The notes under the pieces: model-generated
Told to the model about the DNA's origin: nothing
Databases searched by the model: none
What the model saw: only the letters and a program-made list of their open reading frames with translations
Translations under genes and position numbers: made by a program
Assembly (NCBI GenBank): GCA_024403585.1
Contig: JAKSRN010000028.1
Coordinates: 1 to 12,331, forward strand
DNA length: 12,331 nt
DNA from: Lachnospiraceae bacterium
Lineage (GTDB): Bacteria; Bacillota; Clostridia; Lachnospirales; Lachnospiraceae
Direction: 5' to 3'
Shown here: positions 1 through 7,295 of the stretch, piece by piece
How positions within the stretch are numbered: the stretch's first letter is position 1
How the letters are laid out: each line of letters begins with the position of its first letter

Positions 1-1
1 A

Positions 2-1294
2 GCAGGCTGCAACGCTCTGACCGTATTTCTTGGAAACTTCGGACCGGAGACACCGGAGACTCTGATCGCTAAATACTTCCACGGCCCTGTTATGTACGTA
101 GCAGCTGCTGAGGGAGACGGCGACATGATCAACGGACGTGGCGATGCTTACTGCGGTATGCTGAACTGCTCTTACAACCTGGGCATGCGTCATCTGAAAG
201 GTTATATTCCGGAGTATCCGGTAGGAACAGCTGCAGAGATCGCAGATATGATCGAAGAGTTTATTCCAATCGCACGTACCATTATCGGTCTCAAAGGCCT
301 GAAGATCATTACCTTCGGACCAAGACCACAGGATTTCTTCGCTTGTAACGCACCGATCAAAGGCCTCTATGAGCTGGGCGTTGAGATCGAGGAGAACTCA
401 GAGCTTGACCTTCTTGTTGCTTACAAAGAGCATGAGAATGATCCACGTATTCCGGAAGTATGTGAGGATATGGCAAAAGAGATGGGTGAGGGATGCTACT
501 ATCCTGAGCTGTCTGCACGTATGGCACAGTTTGAGCTGACCCTGCTTGACTGGGCAGAAGCACATAAGGGAGCAAAAAAATACGTTGCATTCGCAGACAA
601 ATGCTGGCCTGCATTCCCAAGCCAGTTCGGTTTCGAGCCATGCTATGTTAACTCCCGTCTGGCATCCAGAGGAATCCCTGTATCCTGTGAGGTAGATATC
701 TACGGCGCTCTGTCCGAGTATATTGGAATGTGCGTATCCGGCGATACAGTTACTCTCCTTGATATCAACAACTCTGTACCAAAATATATCTACGATGAAG
801 ATATCGCAGGTAAATACGATTATAAACTGACTGATACATTCATGGGCTTCCATTGCGGAAATACACCGGAGTGCAAGATGTGTGCAGACCGTGCTGTTAA
901 ATATCAGCTGATCCAGCATCGTCTTCTTGAGCCGGAAGGATCCGAGCCGGACTTCACAAGAGGAACTCTTGAGGGAGATATCGCAGCATCTGATATCACC
1001 TTCTACCGTCTGCAGTGTGACTCCAACGGTGACCTTCGTTCCTACATCGCAGAGGGCGAGATCCTGGATGTACCTACACGTTCCTTCGGCGGAATCGGTA
1101 TCTTTGCAATCAATGAGATGGGACGTTTCTACCGTCACGTACTGATCCAGAAGGGCTATCCACATCACGGAGCAGTTGCTTTCTCACATGTTGGAAAGAA
1201 ACTCTTCGAGGTATTCAAATATCTGGGAATCAAAGATATCGCTTATAATCAGCCAAAGAGCCTGCCATACCCAACAGAGAATCCCTGGGCATAA
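2..1294 (+). CDS. L-fucose/L-arabinose isomerase family protein (5' end outside window)
   Basis: Cytoplasmic aldose-ketose isomerase of the FucI-like family (COG2407 type). The reading frame is open from base 2, so the gene starts upstream; 430 codons are visible and I estimate several tens of N-terminal residues are missing. An in-frame ATG at 92 is internal, because the frame continues upstream with fold-like sequence and no RBS precedes it. Candidate metal ligands are a Glu in SCEVD (689-691) and an Asp in LLDIN (761-763). They lie 24 residues apart, the same spacing as E337/D361 of E. coli FucI. A C-terminal YPHHG motif (around 1157-1171) would supply the His ligand. The protein is shorter than E. 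coli FucI (591 aa), so the exact sugar (L-fucose, D- or L-arabinose, or other) cannot be assigned. No terminator is visible in the 76 bp before the kinase gene, so partial co-transcription is possible. Its CGT-rich arginine usage suggests high expression. Confidence 0.85.
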   Translation, partial: AGCNALTVFLGNFGPETPETLIAKYFHGPVMYVAAAEGDGDMINGRGDAYCGMLNCSYNLGMRHLKGYIPEYPVGTAAEIADMIEEFIPIARTIIGLKGLKIITFGPRPQDFFACNAPIKGLYELGVEIEENSELDLLVAYKEHENDPRIPEVCEDMAKEMGEGCYYPELSARMAQFELTLLDWAEAHKGAKKYVAFADKCWPAFPSQFGFEPCYVNSRLASRGIPVSCEVDIYGALSEYIGMCVSGDTVTLLDINNSVPKYIYDEDIAGKYDYKLTDTFMGFHCGNTPECKMCADRAVKYQLIQHRLLEPEGSEPDFTRGTLEGDIAASDITFYRLQCDSNGDLRSYIAEGEILDVPTRSFGGIGIFAINEMGRFYRHVLIQKGYPHHGAVAFSHVGKKLFEVFKYLGIKDIAYNQPKSLPYPTENPWA

Positions 1295-1370
1295 GATCCG
1301 GATTCTGTGATAAGGAATTAAATAGTAACACGTTCAAATATAACTAACTGATGATCAGAAAAGAGCAGGC

Positions 1371-3137
1371 ATGAGTACTATGAAAAAATTGGGATTCAGG
1401 GAAAAGATGACTGCAGCAATCCTTCTCGTTGCAGCTCTTGGCATTCTACTTGTATCCGGAGTCAATTATCTGGAGAGCAAAAGGCAGATCACGCAGAGTT
1501 ATGTTAGTTATATCGATAACAAGGCCTCTGTGCAGCTTCAGAAATTTGAAAAGTCGATGCAGGAGGCCTATTTAAATATTACGGAAATCAGCTGTTCCGG
1601 TGAATTGAAAAAGACGATCCGGGAATATGTTTCCGGTGATGGAGATTTTGAAGCCGGACAAAAAGTATCAGATACATTAAGAAAAAAACTGACAAGCAAA
1701 CAATATGATAATGCTTTGTATCTGTATATCCCCAAAACTTCAGAGATGTTCTCAACCCAGGATTATTATGACCGGCAGGTAATGGACCGGTCGAATATCC
1801 TGATCTGGAGGAGAAAACAGGATGAACCATTTGTACCTCTGTTTTTTATGAATTATTTTACAGGTTCGGCAGAATACGTTTTGGCTTACGCGGATGAGAT
1901 CATCTATGATGATGAGGGGAATAAAGGATATCTTTGCATGACCTTGAATGAGCGGCAGATCTTTTATGATCTGATTGCGCCCTTGAATAATAATGAGAAT
2001 GGTGAAACATATCGACTGATCACGCCGAGGGGGCTGATTGCTTCCTCAGAAGAGACAGGACAGCTGGGCTGCATGATGAAAGACAGAAGCTGTTTCGGTG
2101 ATTATGAGATGCAGGCTGTTGTGAATGAGAATAATCTTCTTGCCTGCAGTGTAAGATCGAATTTTACGGGCTATTATTTTTATTGTGAGAGCAGCATGCA
2201 GAATCCGAAAGCTGCTTTGAATAGCAGATTAAAGCTTGTATTCAGCGTTCTTCTTCTGGCGGTACTGGTGATCATAGCCATCTCAACAAGTATCTCGGAA
2301 TACATGTACGGACCGATCGGCGCCCTGGCAAAAACCATGAAAAAGATTCAGGGAGGAAATTTTGCTGCCCGTGTAGACGAGAAAGATATGAATGATGAGT
2401 TTCTTCTTCTGGGAAGAGGCTTTAACAATATGATGGATCACATGGATGATCTGATGGACAATATTGTCCAGGAAAGAACGGAGAAGAGAGAGGCGGAGAT
2501 CAATGCGCTTCAGTATCAGATTCGTCCGCATTTTATGTACAATACACTGAATTCCATTCGTTTTGCGGCACAGCTGCAGCGGAATCAGAAGCTGGCAGAT
2601 CTTCTGGGGGATTTTATAGGCCTTTTGGAAGCCAGTATTCAGCGTAAGGGTGCATTTATCACTGTAAAAGAGGAGATTGATCTTGTTAAAAGCTTTATTG
2701 ATCTGCAGGCTTTCCGGTATTTCGACTGCTTTGAGACGGAGTACCATATCGATCCGGAGGCGGAAGGCTGTTATGTTCCCTGCCTGCTGATGCAGCCTAT
2801 GGTTGAAAATGCAGTTTTTCACGGGATTGATACAACAAAAAATGACAACCTGATTTCCATTGATGTCTGGCTGGAGGAGGACCACCTGCGTTTGTCTATT
2901 CGGGATAACGGGGGAGGCTTTGAAGAGCAGAGTCTTTGGGAAGACGGCAGGGATAAGAGAAGGCTGACAGGAATCGGTCTGAATAATGTAAAAGAAAGAC
3001 TGGCCCTGTATTATGGAGAAAAGGCATATTTTGTAATTCACTCTGAGATTGGTAAAGGTACAACCGTGGAGTTTACACTTCCGAAAAGTACGGATCCCGA
3101 AGAGTACAGCATTAAAAAGGAAGGTGAAAAGATATGA
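1371..3137 (+). CDS. YesM/LytS-type sensor histidine kinase
   Basis: Membrane histidine kinase of 588 aa, the signal input partner of the response regulator two genes downstream. In order: TM1 (about residues 13-32), an extracytoplasmic sensor region of about 250 residues (Cache-like by length and position; not proven), TM2 (about 286-308), HAMP linker (about 309-361), then a His_kinase/HATPase module. The phospho-acceptor is probably H387 in RPHFMYNTLNSIR, typical of the YesM/LytS class. The N-box is PMVENAVFHG (N480), G1 is DNGGGF (D512) and G2 is TGIGLNNVKERL (533-544). All key residues are present. The start has only a weak upstream AGAGCAGG, so low-level translation is likely; a second ATG three codons later is possible. 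The stop overlaps the start of the binding-protein gene (ATGA), suggesting translational coupling. By analogy to XylFII-LytS it should read the ligand state of that lipoprotein. Confidence 0.93.
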   Translation: MSTMKKLGFREKMTAAILLVAALGILLVSGVNYLESKRQITQSYVSYIDNKASVQLQKFEKSMQEAYLNITEISCSGELKKTIREYVSGDGDFEAGQKVSDTLRKKLTSKQYDNALYLYIPKTSEMFSTQDYYDRQVMDRSNILIWRRKQDEPFVPLFFMNYFTGSAEYVLAYADEIIYDDEGNKGYLCMTLNERQIFYDLIAPLNNNENGETYRLITPRGLIASSEETGQLGCMMKDRSCFGDYEMQAVVNENNLLACSVRSNFTGYYFYCESSMQNPKAALNSRLKLVFSVLLLAVLVIIAISTSISEYMYGPIGALAKTMKKIQGGNFAARVDEKDMNDEFLLLGRGFNNMMDHMDDLMDNIVQERTEKREAEINALQYQIRPHFMYNTLNSIRFAAQLQRNQKLADLLGDFIGLLEASIQRKGAFITVKEEIDLVKSFIDLQAFRYFDCFETEYHIDPEAEGCYVPCLLMQPMVENAVFHGIDTTKNDNLISIDVWLEEDHLRLSIRDNGGGFEEQSLWEDGRDKRRLTGIGLNNVKERLALYYGEKAYFVIHSEIGKGTTVEFTLPKSTDPEEYSIKKEGEKI

Positions 3138-4033
3138 GAAGAAGGGTTTGTCTGTCGATCCTGCTTATAGCAGCATTCCTTTTCAGTGCTTGCGGTCCTG
3201 TAACCTACTCTTCTCATCGTACAGCAGCTTCTTATAAGATTGGTGTTGTGGTGAAAGCAATCAACAGCCCCTACTGGCTGGATCTTCAGAACGGAATGAC
3301 CCAGGCCGCAGAGGATTTTGATGTAGATCTGAAATTCCTTTATCCTTCAGGGGAAAGGGAGACAGAAGAACAGTCAAAGATAATCGATAATCTTCTGGAT
3401 AGCGATGTGGATGCACTTCTGGTATCTCCCTGTGACTGTACCAATACCAAGTGGATGCTGGAAAAAGCACAGGAGAAGGGAATCCTGCTTTTGAATGTGG
3501 ATGATCATGCTGTGGATATTGATGTCCCTTACATTGGATCCAATCACTTTAAGATGGGCATTGATGCGGCTGAGTATTTTTCAAAGCTCCTGCCGAAAGG
3601 GGGGAATATCTGCATGTTGCTTGGTCCCAGCAACCAGATGAGCACCCAGGAGCGCTCTATGGGTATTCGAAATTATCTGGAAAAACCGCTGGTGGTGGGA
3701 GAGGTTGTGTTTACGTCGATGAATCAGAAGAGTGCTTATGATGCAATCATGGAGTCAGAGGAAAAGATTGATGGGGTGTTCTGCCATAATGTAGTGTTGG
3801 CACAGGGAGCCATCCTTGCCCTGGAAAAAAGAGGATGGGATGCAAAAGTGATCGCAGTGGATACCGAAGATGACGGGAAACTGGTAATGAAACGAGGAAA
3901 AGTGGATGCGATCATTATGCAGGATGGGTATGCCATCGGATATGAGGCAATAAAAGCTGCTGTAAACGGATTGACCACCGGGGAACCGGTGGATGACATC
4001 AAATTCGATAGTCAGTTATTGAAGAATGAATAA
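3134..4033 (+). CDS. Sugar-binding lipoprotein, likely sensor subunit of the kinase
   Basis: Periplasmic-binding-protein family (Peripla_BP_4, RbsB-like), 299 aa. The N-terminus has basic residues, a short hydrophobic stretch and lipobox FSAC, giving a lipid-anchored Cys20. The binding fold starts at about residue 34 (KIGVVVKAINSPYW) and contains the family's typical IDNLLDSDVDALLVSP, NVDD and IGSN stretches. It overlaps the kinase stop by 4 bases, and the regulator follows 17 bases after its stop. It is therefore buried between kinase and regulator genes rather than beside the transporter. This placement suggests a signalling role, presenting sugar to the kinase ectodomain as XylFII does for LytS in Clostridium beijerinckii. 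It is clearly distinct from the transporter's own XylF and more RbsB-like, so the two may recognise different ligands or ligand ranges. The ligand itself is unknown. A role as a spare transport binding protein is the main alternative. Confidence 0.9.
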   Translation: MRRRVCLSILLIAAFLFSACGPVTYSSHRTAASYKIGVVVKAINSPYWLDLQNGMTQAAEDFDVDLKFLYPSGERETEEQSKIIDNLLDSDVDALLVSPCDCTNTKWMLEKAQEKGILLLNVDDHAVDIDVPYIGSNHFKMGIDAAEYFSKLLPKGGNICMLLGPSNQMSTQERSMGIRNYLEKPLVVGEVVFTSMNQKSAYDAIMESEEKIDGVFCHNVVLAQGAILALEKRGWDAKVIAVDTEDDGKLVMKRGKVDAIIMQDGYAIGYEAIKAAVNGLTTGEPVDDIKFDSQLLKNE

Positions 4034-4034
4034 T

Positions 4035-4043
4035 GGAAGGAGG
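4035..4043 (+). promoter_or_regulatory. Strong RBS of the response regulator
   Basis: GGAAGGAGG lies 7 bases before the ATG at 4051. It is far better than the kinase RBS, suggesting the regulator is made in excess over the kinase. An ATG overlapping the RBS at 4044 is in another frame. Confidence 0.75.
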
Positions 4044-4050
4044 ATGAGAG

Positions 4051-5583
4051 ATGAACCGTATATTGATCGTAGATGATGATACGATTGTCAGACTTTATCT
4101 GACGGAAATTGTGAACTGGGAATCTTATGACCTGGAAGTGGTTGGCTCAGCAAGAAACGGCGAAGAAGCATTGGAAATGGTTCACAATCTGGATCCGGAT
4201 ATTGTTCTGACTGATATTGAGATGCCGAAGATGAATGGCATTCAGCTGATCAATCAGCTCAGGGAAGAAGGTTATGATGGTCTCATCAATGTTTTAAGCT
4301 GTTATGATGATTTTGAACTGGTAAAAAGTGCCATGCAGGAAGGGGCAGATGACTATCTGCTGAAAAATAATCTGAATGATCATTCCATCAATGATTTTAT
4401 AACAAAGATCAAGGAGCGTCTGGCCCACAGGCAGAGGCAGTCTGCCCACAGAAATTCCCTGCAGAATCTGGCTGCGAAGGGTCTGAAGGTGATGCGGAGT
4501 GAAATCCTTGCAGATATTATGAGGGGAGAATTGACAGGAAAAAGGCTGGAAGAACAGCTGAAGCATGCAGAAATACGCGGGAAATACCAGAGAATCATCA
4601 CTGTATTCATTCGTCCGTTGGGTGCGGATCAGTTGCAGATGGATGGACTGATGAACCTGTGTGAACAGCGTATGAGCAATGAAAAAGCAGAGATGCTGCA
4701 TGCAGGAGAGGGAACACTGGCTCTTTTGATCGATCTGTCAGATGAGCCTTCTGAAAGAAAGGGGCTGGAGCTCAGCAACCGCTTACAGACCATGATCCAG
4801 AAACTGACGGTACAGTATCTGAATCTGCAGGTTGCACTTGGGTCCAGCGCGATCTGTGATGGAAAGAATGCGATCGCTCTGTCCCTGCAGCAGGCAGACA
4901 GAACCATTCGTAACTGCTTTTTTGGTCCTGGACGCTGGCGATACGGATTCGATCCGGCTGTGTCTTCGGATCTTCCGATCCAGGCAGTTGACTTTTTGCG
5001 GGTGCTTTCGGAATTGCTGGCGGAAGCGGATGATCATACCATAAAAAGAATGTATGAAGAAGCACTGAGTGCGATCAGGAAATATAAGACAGATAGAGAC
5101 ACGGTGATCCGCTGGCTGCAGGATTGTGACCAGAAGGCAGAACTGCGACGTCCGGATCTTTATTACAATGAAAAACATCTGCTGGAAGAATTTGCACCGG
5201 CTGTAGAGGATTATCTGGAGCTTCGTAACCAGAAGATGAGCAGCAAGGTTCCGCCTACAGCGGGGCCAACCATACGTCGGGCAGTAAGATATATCTATGA
5301 CCATTTCGGTGAACCGATCAGCCAGACGTTGGTATCCGGTCATGTAAATCTGACACCTGCATATTTCAGTACACTGTTCAAACAAGAGATGGGAATCGGA
5401 TTCTCAGAATTTATCACAAGTGTTCGCCTGGAATGGGTGTGCAATCGGATCAAGACCACAAGCTTAACCATCAAACAGATTTCTGAGGAAGCAGGGTTCC
5501 CTGACTATCCCTATTTCTGCAAGACATTCAAAAAAGCATTCGGTATGAGCCCTGCAGAGTACCGTCGGTCGAACAACATATAA
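4051..5583 (+). CDS. YesN-type response regulator with AraC DNA-binding domain
   Basis: Cytoplasmic transcription factor of 510 aa. Residues 1-120 form a receiver domain: acidic pocket D8/D9, phospho-acceptor D55 in VLTDIEMPKMNG, switch residue S83 and K105 in DYLLKNN. A middle region (about 125-405) has no motif I recognise, as is usual for long YesN-type regulators. The C-terminal 100 residues (about 409-508) are an AraC/XylS double helix-turn-helix, ending with the classic AGFPDYPYFCKTFKKAFGMSPAEYRR signature in which the second HTH is obvious. It should be phosphorylated by the upstream kinase and activate the xylFGH operon just downstream, as YesN does for xylFGH in C. beijerinckii. That target is inferred from context. 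A 13-bp-stem terminator follows directly, making it the last gene of the regulatory unit. Confidence 0.94.
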   Translation: MNRILIVDDDTIVRLYLTEIVNWESYDLEVVGSARNGEEALEMVHNLDPDIVLTDIEMPKMNGIQLINQLREEGYDGLINVLSCYDDFELVKSAMQEGADDYLLKNNLNDHSINDFITKIKERLAHRQRQSAHRNSLQNLAAKGLKVMRSEILADIMRGELTGKRLEEQLKHAEIRGKYQRIITVFIRPLGADQLQMDGLMNLCEQRMSNEKAEMLHAGEGTLALLIDLSDEPSERKGLELSNRLQTMIQKLTVQYLNLQVALGSSAICDGKNAIALSLQQADRTIRNCFFGPGRWRYGFDPAVSSDLPIQAVDFLRVLSELLAEADDHTIKRMYEEALSAIRKYKTDRDTVIRWLQDCDQKAELRRPDLYYNEKHLLEEFAPAVEDYLELRNQKMSSKVPPTAGPTIRRAVRYIYDHFGEPISQTLVSGHVNLTPAYFSTLFKQEMGIGFSEFITSVRLEWVCNRIKTTSLTIKQISEEAGFPDYPYFCKTFKKAFGMSPAEYRRSNNI

Positions 5584-5599
5584 AATAGAATAATAAAAG

Positions 5600-5657
5600 A
5601 AATGCCGGATCTGAGGTGAAAGGATACTGAAAAAATCACTAAAGATCCGGCATTTTT
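5600..5657 (+). terminator. Intrinsic terminator after the response regulator
   Basis: A perfect stem of about 13 bp (AAATGCCGGATCT at 5600-5612 with AGATCCGGCATTT at 5643-5655) ends in a T tract. The 30-base loop can itself pair through GGTGA and TCACT. It separates the sensor/regulator unit from the transporter operon, so xylFGH needs its own promoter. Confidence 0.85.
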
Positions 5658-6002
5658 CTTGTTGCCAAGCCGACAGTTTGCCATAGAACCAAGTGACAAC
5701 TTGCCTGAAAATAGAAAAAATCACCAATAAAGCAGAGGCTTAAATACGGAAAAAAAGCAAAATAAGACAAGAAAAAGAAGAATCTGTTGCTTTAATACAA
5801 AAATGATAATAAAAAAAGACAATACATCGAAAAGACTCACGGATATCAGAGAAGGCTTTGCTGATTTATCATAATCACATAAAGAAAGAGACGGAGTCCT
5901 TTGGCAGATCTGCACAAGGTCGCTCTTTCAAAAATCAGTGGTTTTTCAGATGGGAATGGAAAATCCGGTAACTATTTACAATTTATCAAAGGAGGAAAAA
6001 GA
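5658..6002 (+). promoter_or_regulatory. A-rich control region upstream of xylF
   Basis: This 345-bp stretch has no credible gene. It is strongly A-rich on the + strand and must contain the xylF promoter, because a terminator precedes it. Candidate -10 boxes are GATAAT (5805-5810) and CATAAT (5870-5875), neither with a good -35 at 17 bp. That is compatible with a promoter needing an activator such as the AraC-type regulator. An 11-bp word GAAAAAATCAC occurs here (5714-5724) and in the preceding terminator loop (5629-5639). A related inverted form, AGTGGTTTTTCAG, is at 5937-5949. No convincing catabolite-repression (cre) site was found by eye. The exact promoter position is unresolved. Confidence 0.5.
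5988..5995 (+). promoter_or_regulatory. RBS deciding the xylF start
   Basis: AAAGGAGG sits 7 bases before the ATG at 6003. The frame is open further upstream, but only the 6003 start has an RBS and is followed directly by a lipoprotein signal peptide. Confidence 0.85.
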
Positions 6003-7154
6003 ATGAATCTGAAAAAAGTGACAGTCCTTTTAATGGCATCCGTAATGGCAATTGGATGTTTCGCAGGATGCGGATCCAAGGAAGCAGCTCCGGCAGCAGA
6101 GTCAAAATCTGAGGCAGCTGAGGCAACTGAGGAAAAAGAAGAAGAGGCAGCTCCGGCAGCAGAGGCATCCGGAGACGTATCCATCGGTGTTTCCCTTGGT
6201 ACACTGAAACAGGAGCGTTGGGCACGTGAGGCTGATATGTTCCAGCAGTTTGCAGATGAGAACGGATATGCAATTTCTATTCAGTCTGCTAACGATGATA
6301 CACAGCTTCAGATCTCCCAGTGTGAGAACCTTCTGAATGCAGGAATCGATGTACTGATCCTTCAGCCACTGGATGGTGAGGCAGTTACACCTATTATTGA
6401 AGCATGTAAAGAGGAAGGCGTTCCGGTTATTTCCTACGACCGTATGGCAACAAACTGTGACGTTGATTACTATGTAACATTCGATACTGTAAAAGTAGGT
6501 GAGCTTGAGGCTCAGTTCGTAGTAGACCAGGCTCCAAAAGGAAACTACATCTGGCTGCTTGGCGGTCCTGAAGATCAGAATGCAACACTTCTGGAAGAAG
6601 GACAGGCTAATGTACTTCAGGAGTACATCGACAAAGGCGACATCAACATCGTTACAAAACAGTGGTGTGATGGCTGGGATCCAAACCTTGCTCTGAACCA
6701 TACAGAGAATGGTCTGTCTGCATGTAATAATGACCTTCAGGGTCTGATCGCATCTAACGACGGTACATGTGGTGGTGCTGTAGAGGCTCTTTCAACAGCT
6801 GGTCTTGACGGAAAAGTTCCTTGCTGTGGACAGGATGCTGACCTTGCAGCTTGCCAGAGAATCATTGCCGGAACACAGACTGGTACAGTATTCAAACCAA
6901 CAGTTCTTCTTAATAAGGCAGCTTGCCAGCTGGCAGTAGCTCTTGCAACAGGCGGCTCTGAGGATGATGTAGATCCATCTCTTGGCGTATGGACAACATA
7001 TGACAACAAATTCAAAGATCTGAAATCCTTCGCAGTAGACGTTATCGCTGTTGACAAAGACAACCTGTACGACGTAATCATCAAAGAGTATCAGTACCAG
7101 ACACTTGAGGATGTATACGCTAACGTTCCTAAGGATCAGTGGCCAGCAGAATAA
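6003..7154 (+). CDS. xylF: D-xylose-type ABC transporter substrate-binding lipoprotein
   Basis: Extracytoplasmic sugar receptor of the importer, 383 aa. The signal peptide has a lipobox ending at Cys23 (FAGC). A flexible Ala/Glu-rich linker (about 24-56) contains EAAPAAE twice. The binding domain then begins at SIGVSLGTLKQERW. The domain matches E. coli XylF closely in recalled landmarks: QERWAREADMF (RWQKDRDIF), IQSAND, ISYDRM, KVGELEAQFVVD, WCDGWDPNLAL (WVDGWLPENAL), ASND.T.GGA, GQDADL and AAGTQT-like IAGTQTGTVFKP. It is about 50 residues longer than E. coli XylF, mostly the linker. Unusually, the mature protein has about ten cysteines besides the lipidated one, including a CC pair in VPCCGQDADL. 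It is the first gene of the transporter operon, with a strong RBS; a terminator after it probably keeps its output above xylGH. Xylose is the best guess for ligand, but a related pentose or a broader specificity is possible. Confidence 0.92.
   Translation: MNLKKVTVLLMASVMAIGCFAGCGSKEAAPAAESKSEAAEATEEKEEEAAPAAEASGDVSIGVSLGTLKQERWAREADMFQQFADENGYAISIQSANDDTQLQISQCENLLNAGIDVLILQPLDGEAVTPIIEACKEEGVPVISYDRMATNCDVDYYVTFDTVKVGELEAQFVVDQAPKGNYIWLLGGPEDQNATLLEEGQANVLQEYIDKGDINIVTKQWCDGWDPNLALNHTENGLSACNNDLQGLIASNDGTCGGAVEALSTAGLDGKVPCCGQDADLAACQRIIAGTQTGTVFKPTVLLNKAACQLAVALATGGSEDDVDPSLGVWTTYDNKFKDLKSFAVDVIAVDKDNLYDVIIKEYQYQTLEDVYANVPKDQWPAE
6084..6164 (+). repeat. In-frame 18-bp direct repeat in the xylF linker
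   Basis: GCAGCTCCGGCAGCAGAG occurs at 6084-6101 and 6147-6164, 63 bp (21 codons) apart, so it keeps frame. It encodes the repeated AAPAAE of the surface linker. Such repeats allow the linker length to vary by slippage or recombination without breaking the gene. Confidence 0.8.
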
Positions 7155-7163
7155 TCTGATTGA

Positions 7164-7191
7164 TTGACAGGCGCAATCGCGGTTTTATAAA
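7164..7191 (+). promoter_or_regulatory. Candidate sigma-A promoter between xylF and xylG
   Basis: TTGACA (7164-7169, perfect -35), 16-bp spacer, TATAAA (7186-7191, 5 of 6). It begins 9 bases after the xylF stop. A 6-3-6 palindrome CGGTTT-TAT-AAACCG (7180-7194) covers the -10 box and could be an operator. The predicted start near 7198 lies just upstream of the terminator below. This is sequence-based only. Confidence 0.5.
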
Positions 7192-7214
7192 CCGGTAGTC
7201 GGATAAGCAATTTG

Positions 7215-7252
7215 AGTACCTCGCAGTCATAAAGATTGCGAGGTGCTTTTTT
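7215..7252 (+). terminator. Intrinsic terminator/attenuator between xylF and xylG
   Basis: Stem GTACCTCGCA (7216-7225) pairs with TGCGAGGTGC (7237-7246) with one T-G wobble, followed by six T (7247-7252). Lying inside the operon, it would reduce read-through and so make more binding protein than ATPase and permease, a common arrangement in binding-protein importers. CGCAATC (7172-7178) could pair with GATTGCG (7234-7240) and disrupt the stem in read-through transcripts. Confidence 0.75.
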
Positions 7253-7276
7253 AAAAAGAGTAACTGTAGACAGTGT

Positions 7277-7287
7277 AAGGAGGGAGG
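7277..7287 (+). promoter_or_regulatory. RBS deciding the xylG start
   Basis: AAGGAGGGAGG precedes the ATG at 7296 by 8 bases. An earlier in-frame ATG at 7236 would lie within the terminator hairpin and has no RBS, so it is rejected. Confidence 0.8.
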
Positions 7288-7295
7288 AAAAAATA

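Noticed and set aside
398..1168. Long minus-strand open frame (256 codons) opposite the isomerase
   Set aside because: No RBS, no recognisable motif, odd Cys/His-rich composition; explained by the codon bias of the strongly coding + strand.
1348..1358. Perfect 11-bp palindrome CTGAT-G-ATCAG upstream of the kinase
   Set aside because: Short, single copy, no linked promoter; expected by chance at this length.
3963..3976. Catabolite-repression-like site TGTAAACGGATTGA
   Set aside because: It lies inside the sensor lipoprotein coding sequence and its right half does not fit the cre consensus.
4783..5385. Minus-strand open frame (200 codons) opposite the response regulator
   Set aside because: No RBS or family resemblance, and fully inside a gene with intact motifs on the other strand.
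5814..5836. Direct repeat AAAAGAC at 5814-5820 and 5830-5836 as regulator site
   Set aside because: Seven bases in an A-rich tract with 16-bp spacing, not the roughly 21-bp period usual for AraC-type dimers.
5901..6002. Extended N-terminus for xylF from an ATG at 5901
   Set aside because: No RBS there; the signal peptide and a strong RBS place the start at 6003.
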